A stretch of 64,000 nt of DNA, from positions 17,047,974-17,111,973 of the forward strand of contig NC_065536.1 in NCBI RefSeq assembly GCF_932294415.1. The letters are read 5' to 3'. This document shows positions 11,233 to 22,451 of the stretch, piece by piece. The notes below the pieces were generated by a model. The model saw nothing but the letters and a program-made list of their open reading frames with translations. It was not told the origin of the DNA and ran no database searches. The translations under genes and the position numbers were made by a program. The DNA is from Quercus robur (taxonomy: Eukaryota > Streptophyta > Magnoliopsida > Fagales > Fagaceae). Position 1 is the first letter of the stretch, and every line of letters starts with the position of its first letter.

Positions 11233-12916
11233 TAATGGTGTCACAAAAAACATCCAACTCCATAACACGTCCATATGTCTCGTCCAACGAAAGACAAGGT
11301 ACGACAAACCACAGGCGAAGTGATCGTCCCAAGCGTCCTGGCTAACCTCGTCCGTCTTTGGACAGACGAGATCCCATAGGAATCTTACCAATCATCATTT
11401 GGGCGAAGGGCAAGCCGTCCAAGATGGTCTCATCCGTCTTCAATAAAAGATGGATGAGTTCAGCTTGGAACAGCCCGTCCTACCTAGGTAACTTCCATAG
11501 CGGTTATGGAAGTTACCCCCAATTCTCCAGACTCCTCGACATTGGGAACATTTATTAAACAGACAACCGTTCCCCACATACTATATAAGGATTCTTCAAT
11601 GAAAGGTAAGGTATTGAGACAATTTTATTTAAGAAAATACTTGAAAGTTCAAAAACGTGTACAAAACACCTTTGAATGTTTAGACCCCCAAATTACAACT
11701 TAACCAATACAAGCAATATGTCAAACAACTAGTGTGCGGAAACTTAACACATGCTATAATATGAAATTGGTTGAAAACTATCTAAGCCATAATAAAATAA
11801 AACCACAGCAGATAATATAAAGGCAAAGATAGAGAGGAAGGAAGATGCAAACACAAAGACAACACGCGATGTGTTATCGAAGAGGAAACCGAAGTCCTCG
11901 GCGAAAAACCTCTCCGCCGCCCTCCAAGCGGTAATCAATCCACTAGAAAATACAGTTGGGATACAAGGACAGCAATAGACCCTCCAAGCCTAATCTACCC
12001 AGTACACCTAAGCCCTCCAAGCTTCTTGCTCCAACGAGGTTGCGCCGAACCTTTTTCTTTTCTAGCTTCCCGGATTCCGCTACTAGACCGTAGCATCAAC
12101 CAATGAAGATTGGTTCCTTCCTAACTGCTTCCCAGAAATCCAAACAACTGTCTCACAGTGATGATGATGGTGAGAACCAGGTTTCGTATAAAGCCTCTCA
12201 AGGATTTGACAATGGAGAGGAAGAGAGTAGGGGAATTTGAAGAGACTCTAAGGTATAGATTGTGGGTGAAACAATCTTGTTTTTCTTTAGGGTTTCTCTC
12301 TCAAAATTCTCTCTGGAAGCTCTCTTTCAATCGTGGGTAAAAGGGGTATTTATACTGGAGTGGGAGAGGAATGTGAAACGTCAGGTTTTACAAAACAGGG
12401 GTGGCTCGCGGCTTGACCTCGCGACTTGACTAAGTCGCGAGATCCAGTCGCGAGTTAACCGTATGGCCAATTGTCCTGTTTTGTCCTGTAGTGCTCCAGC
12501 TAGCATGACTGTTCATCTTCCAGCATGCTTGGCACGTGTGCTGCTTCTGGCGGCTTGCAGCCGCGAGTCACCCGCGAGTCCCAGCCGCGAGTCTCTGTTT
12601 TCTTGCACACTCTTGAGCAAACTTCACTCTATCTCATTCACTACCCTTACATCAAACCCACCTAAATACAGGGTTACTAAATGCTGAATTACAAGCAAAT
12701 TTGGCACGGAATAAAGCCAATTAGATGGTTGAATAAATTCAACCTTACAATACTCCTTCCTTACACAGAGAAAAAAGTAACTAACTTCATCATCGGAGGA
12801 CTTTTGGCCAGTCCCCATCGGTCTCCTCTGATTCAGTGTTCTTGTTGTACAGGATATAGCCCAAAGGTCATCATCGTTCGAGACTCGTCAACCTACTGAT
12901 ATCCAAGGAACTATCA
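11233..12916 (+). repeat. 3' LTR of the Gypsy element, split by a solo LTR
   Basis: It matches the 5' LTR along its whole length (571 bp once the insert and its duplicated ATACT are removed). It begins TAATGG, where the expected TG is mutated, and ends TATCA before the duplication GAACT. About 30 differences from the 5' LTR were counted by eye. Its TATA-like ctatataagg is at 11581-11590. Confidence 0.95.
11642..12749 (+). repeat. Family A solo LTR (TSD ATACT)
   Basis: The 1108-bp LTR begins TGAAAGTTC and ends CCTTACA, flanked by ATACT at 11637-11641 and 12750-12754. The intact 5' LTR of the host element shows the empty site (aaaatactccttcc near 2222). It contains a GC-rich palindrome at 12419-12440 (arms TCGCGACTT/AAGTCGCGA) and several more cgcgag motifs to 12590. 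No internal coding region is present, so it is a solo LTR. Confidence 0.95.
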
Positions 12917-13049
12917 GAACTAATTATCATTATGAGCTCTTTTTTCAAAACATTGGCCGTGTCCTAATGTGCTAAAGTCATTGTTTAAAAATGTTAGACA
13001 AGAGAGTCATGATTTTCAAACTCTTGGAGGGTCTATATTGTAATCATTG

Positions 13050-13363
13050 TACTTCAACTTATTTACTAGAAGATTGATTCGGCTTGGAGGGCCATGGAGA
13101 GATTTTTATGCCAAGCATTTCGGTTTTCCTCTTCGATAGCATATCATCGTGTTATCTTGTATTTGCATCTCTCTTCCCTTACGCCTTGTGATTTATACTT
13201 AATTGTTAATTATGTATGCCCATGCACTAGGTAGTAGTTTTAGTTAATTGCACATTAATATACTCCTATCCCGCATCTAGTTGAGTAGACTAAAAGCAAT
13301 TAAGCCGTAATTTTAGAATTGGGGGTCTAAACTTGCTCTAGTAGTTTTTCTATCGAGCTTTCA
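13050..13363 (-). repeat. Diverged family A-type LTR fragment, inverted
   Basis: Read on the minus strand it starts TGAAAGCTCG at 13363 and runs through tgcaaatacaagataacac and ggccctccaagcc, the same block order as family A LTRs. It is the inverted partner of 1318-1560. Bases 12922-13049 are short AT-rich DNA that repeats a 20-bp stretch also present just before the Gypsy element. Confidence 0.7.
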
Positions 13364-14317
13364 CACATTATACACTAACGACAAAATAAGTGATTAAGTA
13401 GTTAATATAACATAATTGTGGCAAAACACATTAACTAAAGCTCTTAAGTTAATTGGTGTCCTTATGTATCATATATCTTCAATTTTTTTAGGAGAATTAA
13501 CTACTTAATTAAAGTGCTAATAAGCCTACAAATCCAAACAAAAACAAAACAAGAGCTAATAAAGTAATCTTTCTGCCCTTTTTTCCTTTTTCTTTTTTCA
13601 TTTCACTATTTCATTCTCGTCCTCTTTAACTGAGCTCAAACCCTCCTAAAAAAAATTGCTCACTTAGTTCTCTTATCTTCTTCCCATACAGCCCTTAAAG
13701 TTGGATAAAGGATATTTTGTATATCCCACATATGTAAGCACCTTCTCATAGAGGGGTAAACCCAATAAGAGTGATACCAACTCATATTTGAGAAGGTGGT
13801 TACATTTATTAGATACAATGCATACTCTCTCCTCAAGTAGTGTCAAAACCCATATTTTCATCAACAACAAATATTTGGACCGATGAATGAATGTCCTAAA
13901 GTATTGATTAAGGTTGAATTTTATAATGTAATCGATTGATTTTTTATAAGGAGTTCAGCCATTTTTTATTTTAGTTTCAAGGACAAAGGGATGAGCAAGG
14001 AAAGAGTTAGTATTTTTTATTTTTTGAGAGGGGGGAGGGGGATGTTAGATTTTAGTATTTTACCATCAAGAGTGTTACATTTGCTTTGTTAAAAGGTTGG
14101 AAGTCTTGAATATTAGAATTTAAATATTTAGCACATTTTTTTTTCTTTTAAAAGAAATGAGGTCATAAAATTTTTAATTTTTTTTTTAATTCAACTTATA
14201 AAATTTTGTTGGGCGACCTTTAGAACAAAACTAGGAAGATGTCTTTGGCAAGAAAAAACGAACACTAAAATTTTTTATCATTCAAGAAAGAAATATGCTA
14301 AAATTAAAAACAGAATT
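13364..14317. other. AT-rich interval without a gene
   Basis: There are long T and A runs and a G-rich run near 14029-14042. The short minus-strand open stretch at 13673-13870 has no family features. I see no gene, RNA or element end here. Confidence 0.6.
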
Positions 14318-15373
14318 TGAAAGCTCGAATTTGTGTGAAATCACGAGCTATTTAGACTCCCAAATAAACAGTTACATCTCAGTTAATTTTACTCTAACTT
14401 AAACTAAATTCGGAAGAGAGTAAAAGCAAGAGAACAAACAATATAACTACTCTAAGCCATATTCAACAAATATCATCAATGAAATGAAAGGTAAAAGAGT
14501 AGGGAAGAAGAATGCAAACACAAGATAACACTGTGATGTGTTATCAAAAAGGAAACCAAAGAACTCGACGAAAAACCTCTCCACCGCCCTCCAAGTGGTA
14601 AATCGATCCACTAGAGATTAAGTTGGAGTACACAAATAACAAAAGACCCTCCAAGCCTAGTCTATCCCCATGTACTTGAACCCTCCAAGCTCCTGCTGCC
14701 AACTAACTTGACGAAGTCTTGTCTTCTCTAACTTTTCGGATCATACAATTCAGCCCGATTGCATCTACCAAACCAATGGCTTCTTCCAATGCTTCCCAGC
14801 AACACCAAAACCTCAATTTACACTCAAGATAGGCGTGGTAAGTGTTTGGGCTATCAACCTCTCAAGGATTTGGATATAGAGAGGTAGGAGTTGAGGAAAA
14901 CAATAATGGATTGTGTAAAGGATTATGGTTATAACAATCTCTAACTCTCAAGGGTTATGGCTAGGGTTTTCTCTTTGAAAAGCACTCCTCTCAATATGTG
15001 GGTAATGATGGTATATATATAGTGTGGGTGAAGACATAGTGGAGTAGATATACCAAAATAGCAAAACAGAATGGGTATCTCATAAGAAGGCCTTACCCAC
15101 CAAATACTCGCGAAAACCAGCTATCATGACTCTTCATATTCCTGTCATGTGCTGTACACATGGCCTCACTTCGCAAGAAGTCTTCTCGTGAGCTACCCGC
15201 AAAAACTCCTTTGATCTTCAATGTTGTCTTGATTCTTCACACTCTCTCTCACACACAACTCATACAATGAAATCCCACATGAAATACAGGGTATATAAGA
15301 TTGAACAAAATTACAATCAAATTTGGTACGAAATTAAAGCCAACACAAAATAGTTGTAAATCACAACTTTACA
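14318..15373 (+). repeat. Family A LTR, complete, with near-perfect TSD
   Basis: It begins TGAAAGCTCG and ends ACTTTACA (1056 bp). The flanks are GAATT (14313-14317) and AAATT (15374-15378), a 5-bp duplication with one mismatch. It contains the family blocks gatgtgttat, gaaaaacctctccaccgccctccaag and gaccctccaagcctag. Its ataacAATctctaac at 14931-14943 is the unoccupied counterpart of the CACTA insertion site at 44834. Confidence 0.88.
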
Positions 15374-16015
15374 AAATTAATAAATGAAAAATAAAGATAA
15401 TATCTATTCAGTATTAACAAAATATAAAAATAAATAGATAAAAATATAAACAATCGTAGCTTAATACAATTCAATTCAATCATTCATGATATATTAAAAG
15501 GAACTGAAAATACCTTTTAATTATGATTATAATATATGATAAATTTTTTACTAAATTTTTAAACAACTTCTCAATTGATGTACTAAATCAAATAGACTGT
15601 TAAATATTGTCTTCAATTTTGTTGCAAGACTTATTTTTGATAATATTCATTATTGAAAATGTTTGTTCCATATTTGTAGTAGAAATTAGAAGAGAGTACA
15701 AGCATTAATATGTTATTTATTTTTATTCCCTAGTAGCCATTGGCGTGATTAAAAAATATTTAACAATTTTTTTTATATGTAGATGTCCAATTACATTATG
15801 CTCATATTCATGAAGTTCCATTTCAACACTAATTTGTCATGATTGAAAATTCTTACACATAAATCTTGTTTACTAATAAACAAATATCATCAATTCTAAT
15901 AAGATTATACACATTATACAAGTTCTTAATTCTATTATTCAATTACTTTTGGTGATTAATTTATGTGCTAGAAGCGAAAAGGGCAAAAAAGGGTTAAATG
16001 GATCAGAAAATTATT
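15374..16015. other. AT-rich interval without a gene
   Basis: Strongly AT-rich, with no sustained open frame and no repeat ends recognised. Probably old, decayed intergenic DNA. Confidence 0.6.
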
Positions 16016-16650
16016 ATATACTCCGGGAGTACCATAAATGTGTACTCCCCTCTCTCACATGTGAAAGTTCACTTGGTGTGTAAAAAACTTGTGAATGTTT
16101 AGACCCCAATTACAAAATTACCAAAGCAAGCTTATATTTAAACAATTGATGTGCGGAATGATAAATATAAGCAATACCCAAATTGGCAAAACACTCTAAA
16201 CCATAATTAATCATAAACACAGTAGCAATTAAAAGGAATAGAGTAACGAAAAAAGAAGCAAACACAAGGATAACACTAGCACTTATTATCGAAGAGGAAA
16301 CTGAAGAACTTGGCGAAAAACCTCTCCGCCGCCCTCCAAGCGGTAATATGTTCCACTAGAAAATTAGTTGGGAGCATGAATAGCAATAGACCCTCCAAGC
16401 CTAATCCACCCGATGCACCTAAGCCCTCCAAGCTTTTTTCTCCAACAAGGTTAAGCTTAACCGTGTCTTCTCTAGTTTTCCGGATCCTGCAATAAGCTCT
16501 GTATTGCATCCGCCATCCTTAGCATCTTCCAATGCTTCCTAAGATCTAAAAACACTCTCAACACTCTGAACGGGTGTGGGTAGTGTTTGGGTATAAATCT
16601 CCTCTCAATGGGTATAATAATGGGAGAGGGAAGGAAAAGAGAGTACAAAG

Positions 16651-17662
16651 TGTTAGGACATATGCGATTCACTTGTTAGGAACATATGTCACTATTTTAT
16701 GTAATTGGCTAATCCTTTGACAAAATGCACTTTACTTGTATTTGAGTAGATCTAGGATGTGTTTAATACTTCAAAAAAATTTGTTTCAAGATCAAGTGTT
16801 GAAGCCATGCAAGTCTGTCCAAGATTCAAGCTGAAAAGTGCTTGTCATTAAAGCTCGACAGTTAGCCATCTATTGAGTTTGAAGAGCTGTTCAGCCTCGT
16901 GGCTCGACAGCAACTTGACAGATAGCGTATCTATCGAGGTTTATGAAAAACTAAATTTCAGTTCTGTTTTGACTCTAATCCTTGATTATGTGTTTAGGTT
17001 TTCTTTTCTCACAATCCTAGACATATAAAATGATTATTTTAAGGGCCGTCAAAGGGGACACAAGTTGCAGAAGTGTTGAGCAAAGTTTGTTCAAGCAAAT
17101 TGTGACTGGAGACACAGTTTTTCCCTAGTTCATCATTCTTGTGAAGAAGTTGCTGTGTTTGTGCACCGTAGGGTTTTGTAACCAAGCATCTTCTTGATCT
17201 TCATCGTAGGGATGAACTGAAGAACTTTGCAGCCAACAATCTTCTCTAGTTGGTGTTTGAAGTCGCGTACTGGGATCTGCGTAATTGATTAGTCACATAC
17301 TAAGAGCCATGCATCAAAAGGAGAAATTGTCACTATAGAACAAGTCCAATTGGGTATTGGGGTAAGGGTTCAACTATAGGTTGGCATAAGATACTGGGAT
17401 TCCTTTAGTTGTAACCGCTTATTGTAATAATAGTGGAATTTCAGGAGTAGTGACCTTAAAATCACCTGGTGAGGTTTTTGCCGTGTTGGTTTTTCCCATT
17501 CGCAAACAAATCACCGTGTTAATTTATTTTCCGCTGCACTTAGTTTAATTGGTGATTTGTTTGTACTACCACGCGTTTGCATGTTAATTTGATTAATTAA
17601 TAAACTTGGCTAATTAATCAATTAATTTATTACCAGGGGTCAATACGGTTTTTGGCCTATCA
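16651..17662 (+). repeat. 5' LTR of family B element
   Basis: The LTR is 1012 bp, from tgttaggacatatg to ggcctatca. It has the gctcgacag/tcgag cluster near 16855-16940 and two copies of a 30-bp tandem unit (17261-17319). The start contains a second, imperfect gttagga...acatatg copy about 27 bp in. Confidence 0.93.
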
Positions 17663-17680
17663 AGTGGTATCAGAGCAGGC
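17663..17680 (+). other. Primer-binding site, initiator tRNA-Met type
   Basis: The stretch agtggtatcagagcaggc directly follows the LTR. TGGTATCAGAGC is the standard Copia PBS complementary to the initiator methionine tRNA 3' end. Confidence 0.93.
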
Positions 17681-17735
17681 ACACTCTAATTAGGTTTTAA
17701 TCTTTGTTGTGTTGATCCATTGACCCCTATTTGTC

Positions 17736-19631
17736 ATGGATAGAGGACAGTCTTTAATCATACCTCCTTTATTTGATGGCACTAACTATGCATACTAGAA
17801 AATATGCATGAGAGCTTTCTTGCAGTCTCTAAATGAGAAGGTGTGGCAAGCTGTAGAGATTGGCTTGACCAAGCCAAAGGAAGCATCAGCTGATTGGGAT
17901 GAAGCCAAGATCAAGGCGGCAAACTTCAACAGCAGGGCATTGAATGCTTTGTTCAGTGCAATCACTAATGAGGAATTCAAGAAAATATCCTCCACTGAAA
18001 CTACAAAGAAAGCATGGACCATCCTCTAGACAACCTATGAAGGAACTAAGGCTGTCAATGATTCGAAGCTTCAGAGGCTCACTACAAGCTTCGAAGAGAT
18101 TAAGATGGAGGAGGATGAGTGGTTCAATGAGTTCTATACCAAGCTCAAGGACATAGTGAACTCAGCTTTCAATCTTGGGGAAACCATTCCTGAACCCAAG
18201 ATTGTGAGAAAGGTGTTCAGATCTCTACCTGAGAGATTCCATGCCAAGATTACGGCAATTGAGGAATCAAAGGGCATTGACAAGATTCCTTTGACAGAGC
18301 TGGTTGGTAATCTGCAGACTTACAAGCTAGGGTTAACGAGGATTGGTAAGTCAGGCAAGAGCAAGAGCAAGAGCATGGCCTTCAAGGCCAAGAGCAGTGA
18401 CACGGATGAGTCTTTAGGCGATGAAGATTCTAAGATGAAGTCTTACATCACCAGACAAGTCAAGAAGTTCATGAAGAATGCCAATGGGAAAGGCTTCGAC
18501 TAGGACCGTCTTCTCAATTCAAGAGTTAAGACAAAGGGAAGAAGGATGCTAGAGATGGCAGTTAGTATACTGTTTCTTGCAGGACCTAAGTGCTTTGGGT
18601 GTCAAGGCTTCGGTCACATGAAACAGAAGTATCCTAAATATCTCAAGAGCATTGGGAAGAGCAAGGCACTTGCTGCTACTTTGAGTAACACTGAGCCTAA
18701 GTATGATTCCAACAATGAGGATGACGGAATCTTGAATGCCTTCACTGCCACTGTCAATCCTATTGAGGGGATTGTTGAAGATGTGGATGAAAAAGAGGAA
18801 TTGGTGGATTCTAAGTTTGAGAAGATGGATGATCAAGATGATATCCATACAGCCTATGAGAAACTATACAAACTTTTTGAGAAACATGAGAAACTTTATA
18901 GGTTGGCCACCAAGAAGCTCAGTGATGTAGAACTTGATCGTGAAGAGCTTTCCACAAAGTTTGATGAAGCTAATCAGACTATTGGAGCATTGAGGTTTGA
19001 AAATAATTTCTTGGCTGAAAAGACCAAGAAGCTTGAAGCGGAGATGTTTCAAGTGAGAGCTCAATTGGAGAGGACTTCAAGTGCAAAGCTTGAAGAGATG
19101 CTCAGCCTTCAGAAATCTACTTCTGATCAAACAGGCTTAGGGTATGATTTCTCTTCTTCTAATATTTCCTCTACTAGTACTACTGTTTTTGTTCCTCCTA
19201 GTAATAATGTTGAAATTGAGAACAATGATGTTAAAACTGATTTAGCTGGAGAGAACATAGACAAAGGTAAATCTATCTTAGGAGCACCCCCTAAGCAAGA
19301 TAAGAATGAAGCTAAAAATCCTAGGGCTAAGAAGGCTAACTCTCAAAAGCCTAAACATAAGAAGCAGCATCTCTATCATTAATGTGGAGTTGCTAGTCAT
19401 ACTCAACCAAATTGCTATAAGTGGTTAGCCATTCAACAGAGCAATGGCATGATAGCATCTAGAAGCCAGAATCAGCTTCAATCCTCTCTTGCTCCCCTTG
19501 GAGATCTTCTCAAAGCCCTCATGTTCCTTTCGAACTTGAACGGTTTTAATTCTTCCCCCTCACCACCGATTCAAGGGTTTAATCAAAGGGAAAGTTTTTC
19601 CAAGGTGTGGAAGGAAAAGGGCTGCAAGTGA
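17736..19631 (+). pseudogene. gag: Family B gag (UBN2-type, coiled-coil, zinc knuckles), stops
   Basis: The frame starts at ATG 17736 (MDRGQSLIIPPLFDG) and runs in one phase to 19629-19631, ~631 codons. In-frame stops are TAG 17796-17798 (where Copia gag has a conserved Trp), TAG 18027-18029, TAG 18501-18503 and TAA 19380-19382. A short out-of-frame patch lies near 18545-18580. The UBN2/Copia gag region spans codons ~20-215. A zinc knuckle CFGCQGFGHMKQKY near 18591 has lost its last Cys (now Tyr). A coiled-coil follows (18850-19120), then a second knuckle, CGVASHTQPNC, just after the TAA. No pol follows, unlike autonomous Copia elements. Confidence 0.88.
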
Positions 19632-22451
19632 TTATATCACTTCCTTCTCTCTCTTTGTGTTTTTGTTTTTGCATAACTTATGTGTTTTGCTTTTATTTTG
19701 AGTCAGTCTAGTTTTTATGCTTTGCTTTGTTTAACATGTTTCTGTTTGTTTTCATTTTGTTTATTTTGATTTTGATATAAAAATTAAAAAAAAATTGAAA
19801 AAAATTAAGAAAAATACAAAAACAGTGTGTGTTTTGTGTACATTGGTACTTGTATACCTTGGATGGCCATTGAAACAAAGTTTTCTAAACTTTGTATCTC
19901 TTGTAGCTTAGATGAACATCTTTATGCACAACTAAGCAAGTGAGCTTTCTGGCTCTTATTTGTAATGAGTAAGATTAAGTAATCTCTTGTACTTAACACT
20001 TGTATTACTCTTTTTGACGAGAAGGACTAGAAAATCCTAAGAGAAAGGCATAAATAACCATCTCACCACTGTTGCCCGCCAATCATGAAATGACATCTGT
20101 ATGCTTCAGCATAGTAAAAGTGCAATGTCAATAACATTTGTGTGCTTCGGCATAGCAAAATTGGAATGTCAAATGCTTAACATCATTGGGTATTTCTTTT
20201 CTCTCTCTTATATGCCCATGCATGATGATAGTTTTTAGACCCCTTAAACAATTTATTAAACCTAGTTAATTAGCCAAGTTGTTACTTAGTCAGATTAACA
20301 AGTCTAGGTTATCACAATAATAAAGATCAAATCATGCAAAGCAGCGGAAAATAAATAACACACGATATGATCACCCAGGTAACCAAACCGGTAAAAACCT
20401 GGGGAGGATTTGACCTAGCTATCCTCAAGGTAAACTTGAATCCACTATCAGAAAGAATCGAAGTTCATACAAAAGGACTTACAAGCACCCCCGCTCGACT
20501 TCCTAATGCTACCAACCAGTAGAACTTACTGACACGACCACGTGCAAGTTCCGAATCCACGGACTCCTTCTTTCTTTGGATTCCACCAGCTACAAGCACC
20601 CCCGCTTGTGTATTCTTTAAAATTTAATGGCAGCAACTGTTTTGATCATCAAGGTTTAGAGAATGTCTCTTCCTTGAAAACCCTAAGTTTGTGTAAAGGA
20701 AAGCTCCTCTAGATCTCACAAGAGATTTACATAAACCGCAATATGAGCAACACTAAAACGTGGCTAGGGTTTGCCTTTTATACTTAGGACAAATAAGAAA
20801 CACTAAAAACGTTTTAAACACATAGGGCTGAGTTGGACGAATCTGCAGAAAAGCAATCTGCTCGACGTTCGATCGGTCGAGCCTAAGCTTCGATCGATCG
20901 AGCCAGGCCGAAAGCCATTCTGCTTTCTGCTTTCCACTCGATTCCAACTTTACATTGACATACAACTTTGAGCTAGCTTTAAACACTTCTAAACACATTG
21001 TTTTGATCATGGTTTGCCAACATTACACATTAGAGTTCTAAAATACATAAAGTCCTAAACTTTAGAACCTAACACATGATTTGCTTAAAAAGAAAAATAT
21101 GCAAAGAAAAATAAAAAGCAAAAAGATCAAAATGCTTTGAATATGATTGTAAGCATGTATTCTAGGAGATATGAGAGTTATAGGATGTACCTCGAAGGTG
21201 ATAGTCCCCATCAAACAGTTATGATTGTGTGTGAGTTAAAGTGATTTTCTCATATTTCAAATCGTCATAACATGTATACACTTATGTAATCTTGCAATGT
21301 TTTTCACACACAATACGTAATATTCTTTGCTACTCTTGATACATGTGTAGGTACAATATAATTTGGCCATCACAAGGTTTACATGTGTTAATGTATGCTT
21401 ACTAAACTATTTTAACTTGTTTTTGAAATATAAAATTAGTTAGACTTGTTTACTGGGTGTGTGTTTTTGGGATCTATGTGCTTAAAATTTTTGTTGAGAG
21501 ATGATTTTGAGAACTTAAAATGCTTTTTGGATCCTTGGTTGAGTTGCATGCTTGATTGCATTCATATTTGTGTTTTTCCCTTCTTGAAAAACTGTTTTTA
21601 AGCTATCTCGACAACTTCTTGACACCTTATCGACACCTGGCTATCTATCGAGCTTTTCATCTTCCTCTTATCGCAATCTCGATAGCTTCTCGACAACTAG
21701 GTGGATCGATCGAGATTTCTTCTGGATCCTCGATAGCTTCTCGACAGCTAGTGGATTAATCGAGCTTCCTTTAGCCTTTTGTTGATTTGTCCCTCGACAA
21801 ATCCTCGACAGCTGCATCTGTCAACGTTTTTTTTTCTCGACACCTGGCTCGACAGATGGCTCGACACCTCTCGACACCTCTATATGTTGAGATTTACTGA
21901 ACCTTTATATATAGGTTCTATGCAATCTGGTTTTCATTTCTCTCAATCTCTCTCTCGATAGCTTTGTCTTTTCACCTCCCAAACCTCTCTCTCTCACTCC
22001 AAACTTCTTCCTCAAGGTTTCTTCAAGCTTTTACAAGTTTTTCTTCACTTGATAAGCTTTGAATCTCTCATTTACATGCATTTCATGTTTTGAAACCTAG
22101 GTTTTGGGGTTTTTCAAAAATTTTGGGGTTTTTCAAAATTGATGAGTTTTTGATGAAATTTTGGGATGGGTTTTTTTGCTTAAATGAGTTTAAAATCTCA
22201 TACATTACATCACATAAGCATTATAATAGTATTATCATGCATTTAGATGTGTGCAAATTGATTGTGTGCTGGTAGAATTGGATTGGGCTGAGCCCATGAT
22301 GCCTTTTATATTGCATGTCACATGTTCATGCATTTCCCATGCATACGTACTCTCTTTTCAATATATTTTGATATATTTGAACTACTTGAGACTTTTCTGA
22401 TTGTCTCTCTCTCTCTCTCTCCCCCTCTTTTCGTTTACGTTAGTCGTGTCT
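19632..22451. other. Long noncoding middle of family B element
   Basis: No coding family is recognised. Bases 20020-20090 match, inverted, the 62640-62690 region of the family C element, so the two families share this backbone. Bases 20092-20190 hold an imperfect ~50-bp direct duplication. Bases 21606-21885 hold about ten tcgaca and several tcgatagc/tcgatcga motifs. A (tc)n run lies at 22405-22425, just upstream of the second ORF. A family C solo LTR occupies 20226-21074. Confidence 0.75.
20226..21074 (-). repeat. Family C solo LTR (TSD CATGA)
   Basis: The LTR is 849 bp. On the minus strand it starts TGTTAGGTTCTAAAG and ends ...TCTAAAAACTATCA. It is flanked by exact CATGA at 20221-20225 and 21075-21079. 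It contains the paired cgatcggtcgag and cgatcgatcgagccaggc motifs (20860-20910) typical of the family. Confidence 0.95.

Larger units (their letters stand above)
1820..12916 (+). mobile_element. Ty3/Gypsy Tat/Retand-type retrotransposon, complete but dead
   Basis: The element is bounded by LTRs beginning TGATGG (TAATGG in the 3' copy) and ending TATCA, with the 5-bp duplication GAACT at 1815-1819 and 12917-12921. The order is 5' LTR, PBS, gag, protease, RT, RNase H, integrase, long spacer, antisense gene, polypurine tract, 3' LTR. Pol order places it in Ty3/Gypsy. The extra antisense coding region between pol and the 3' LTR is a feature reported for Retand-like Tat elements. Length is 11.1 kb including a nested 1.1-kb solo LTR. 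Many nonsense codons show it is not autonomous now. The two LTRs are both 571 bp after removing the nested insert, with about 30 mismatches by eye (~5%). Confidence 0.95.
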
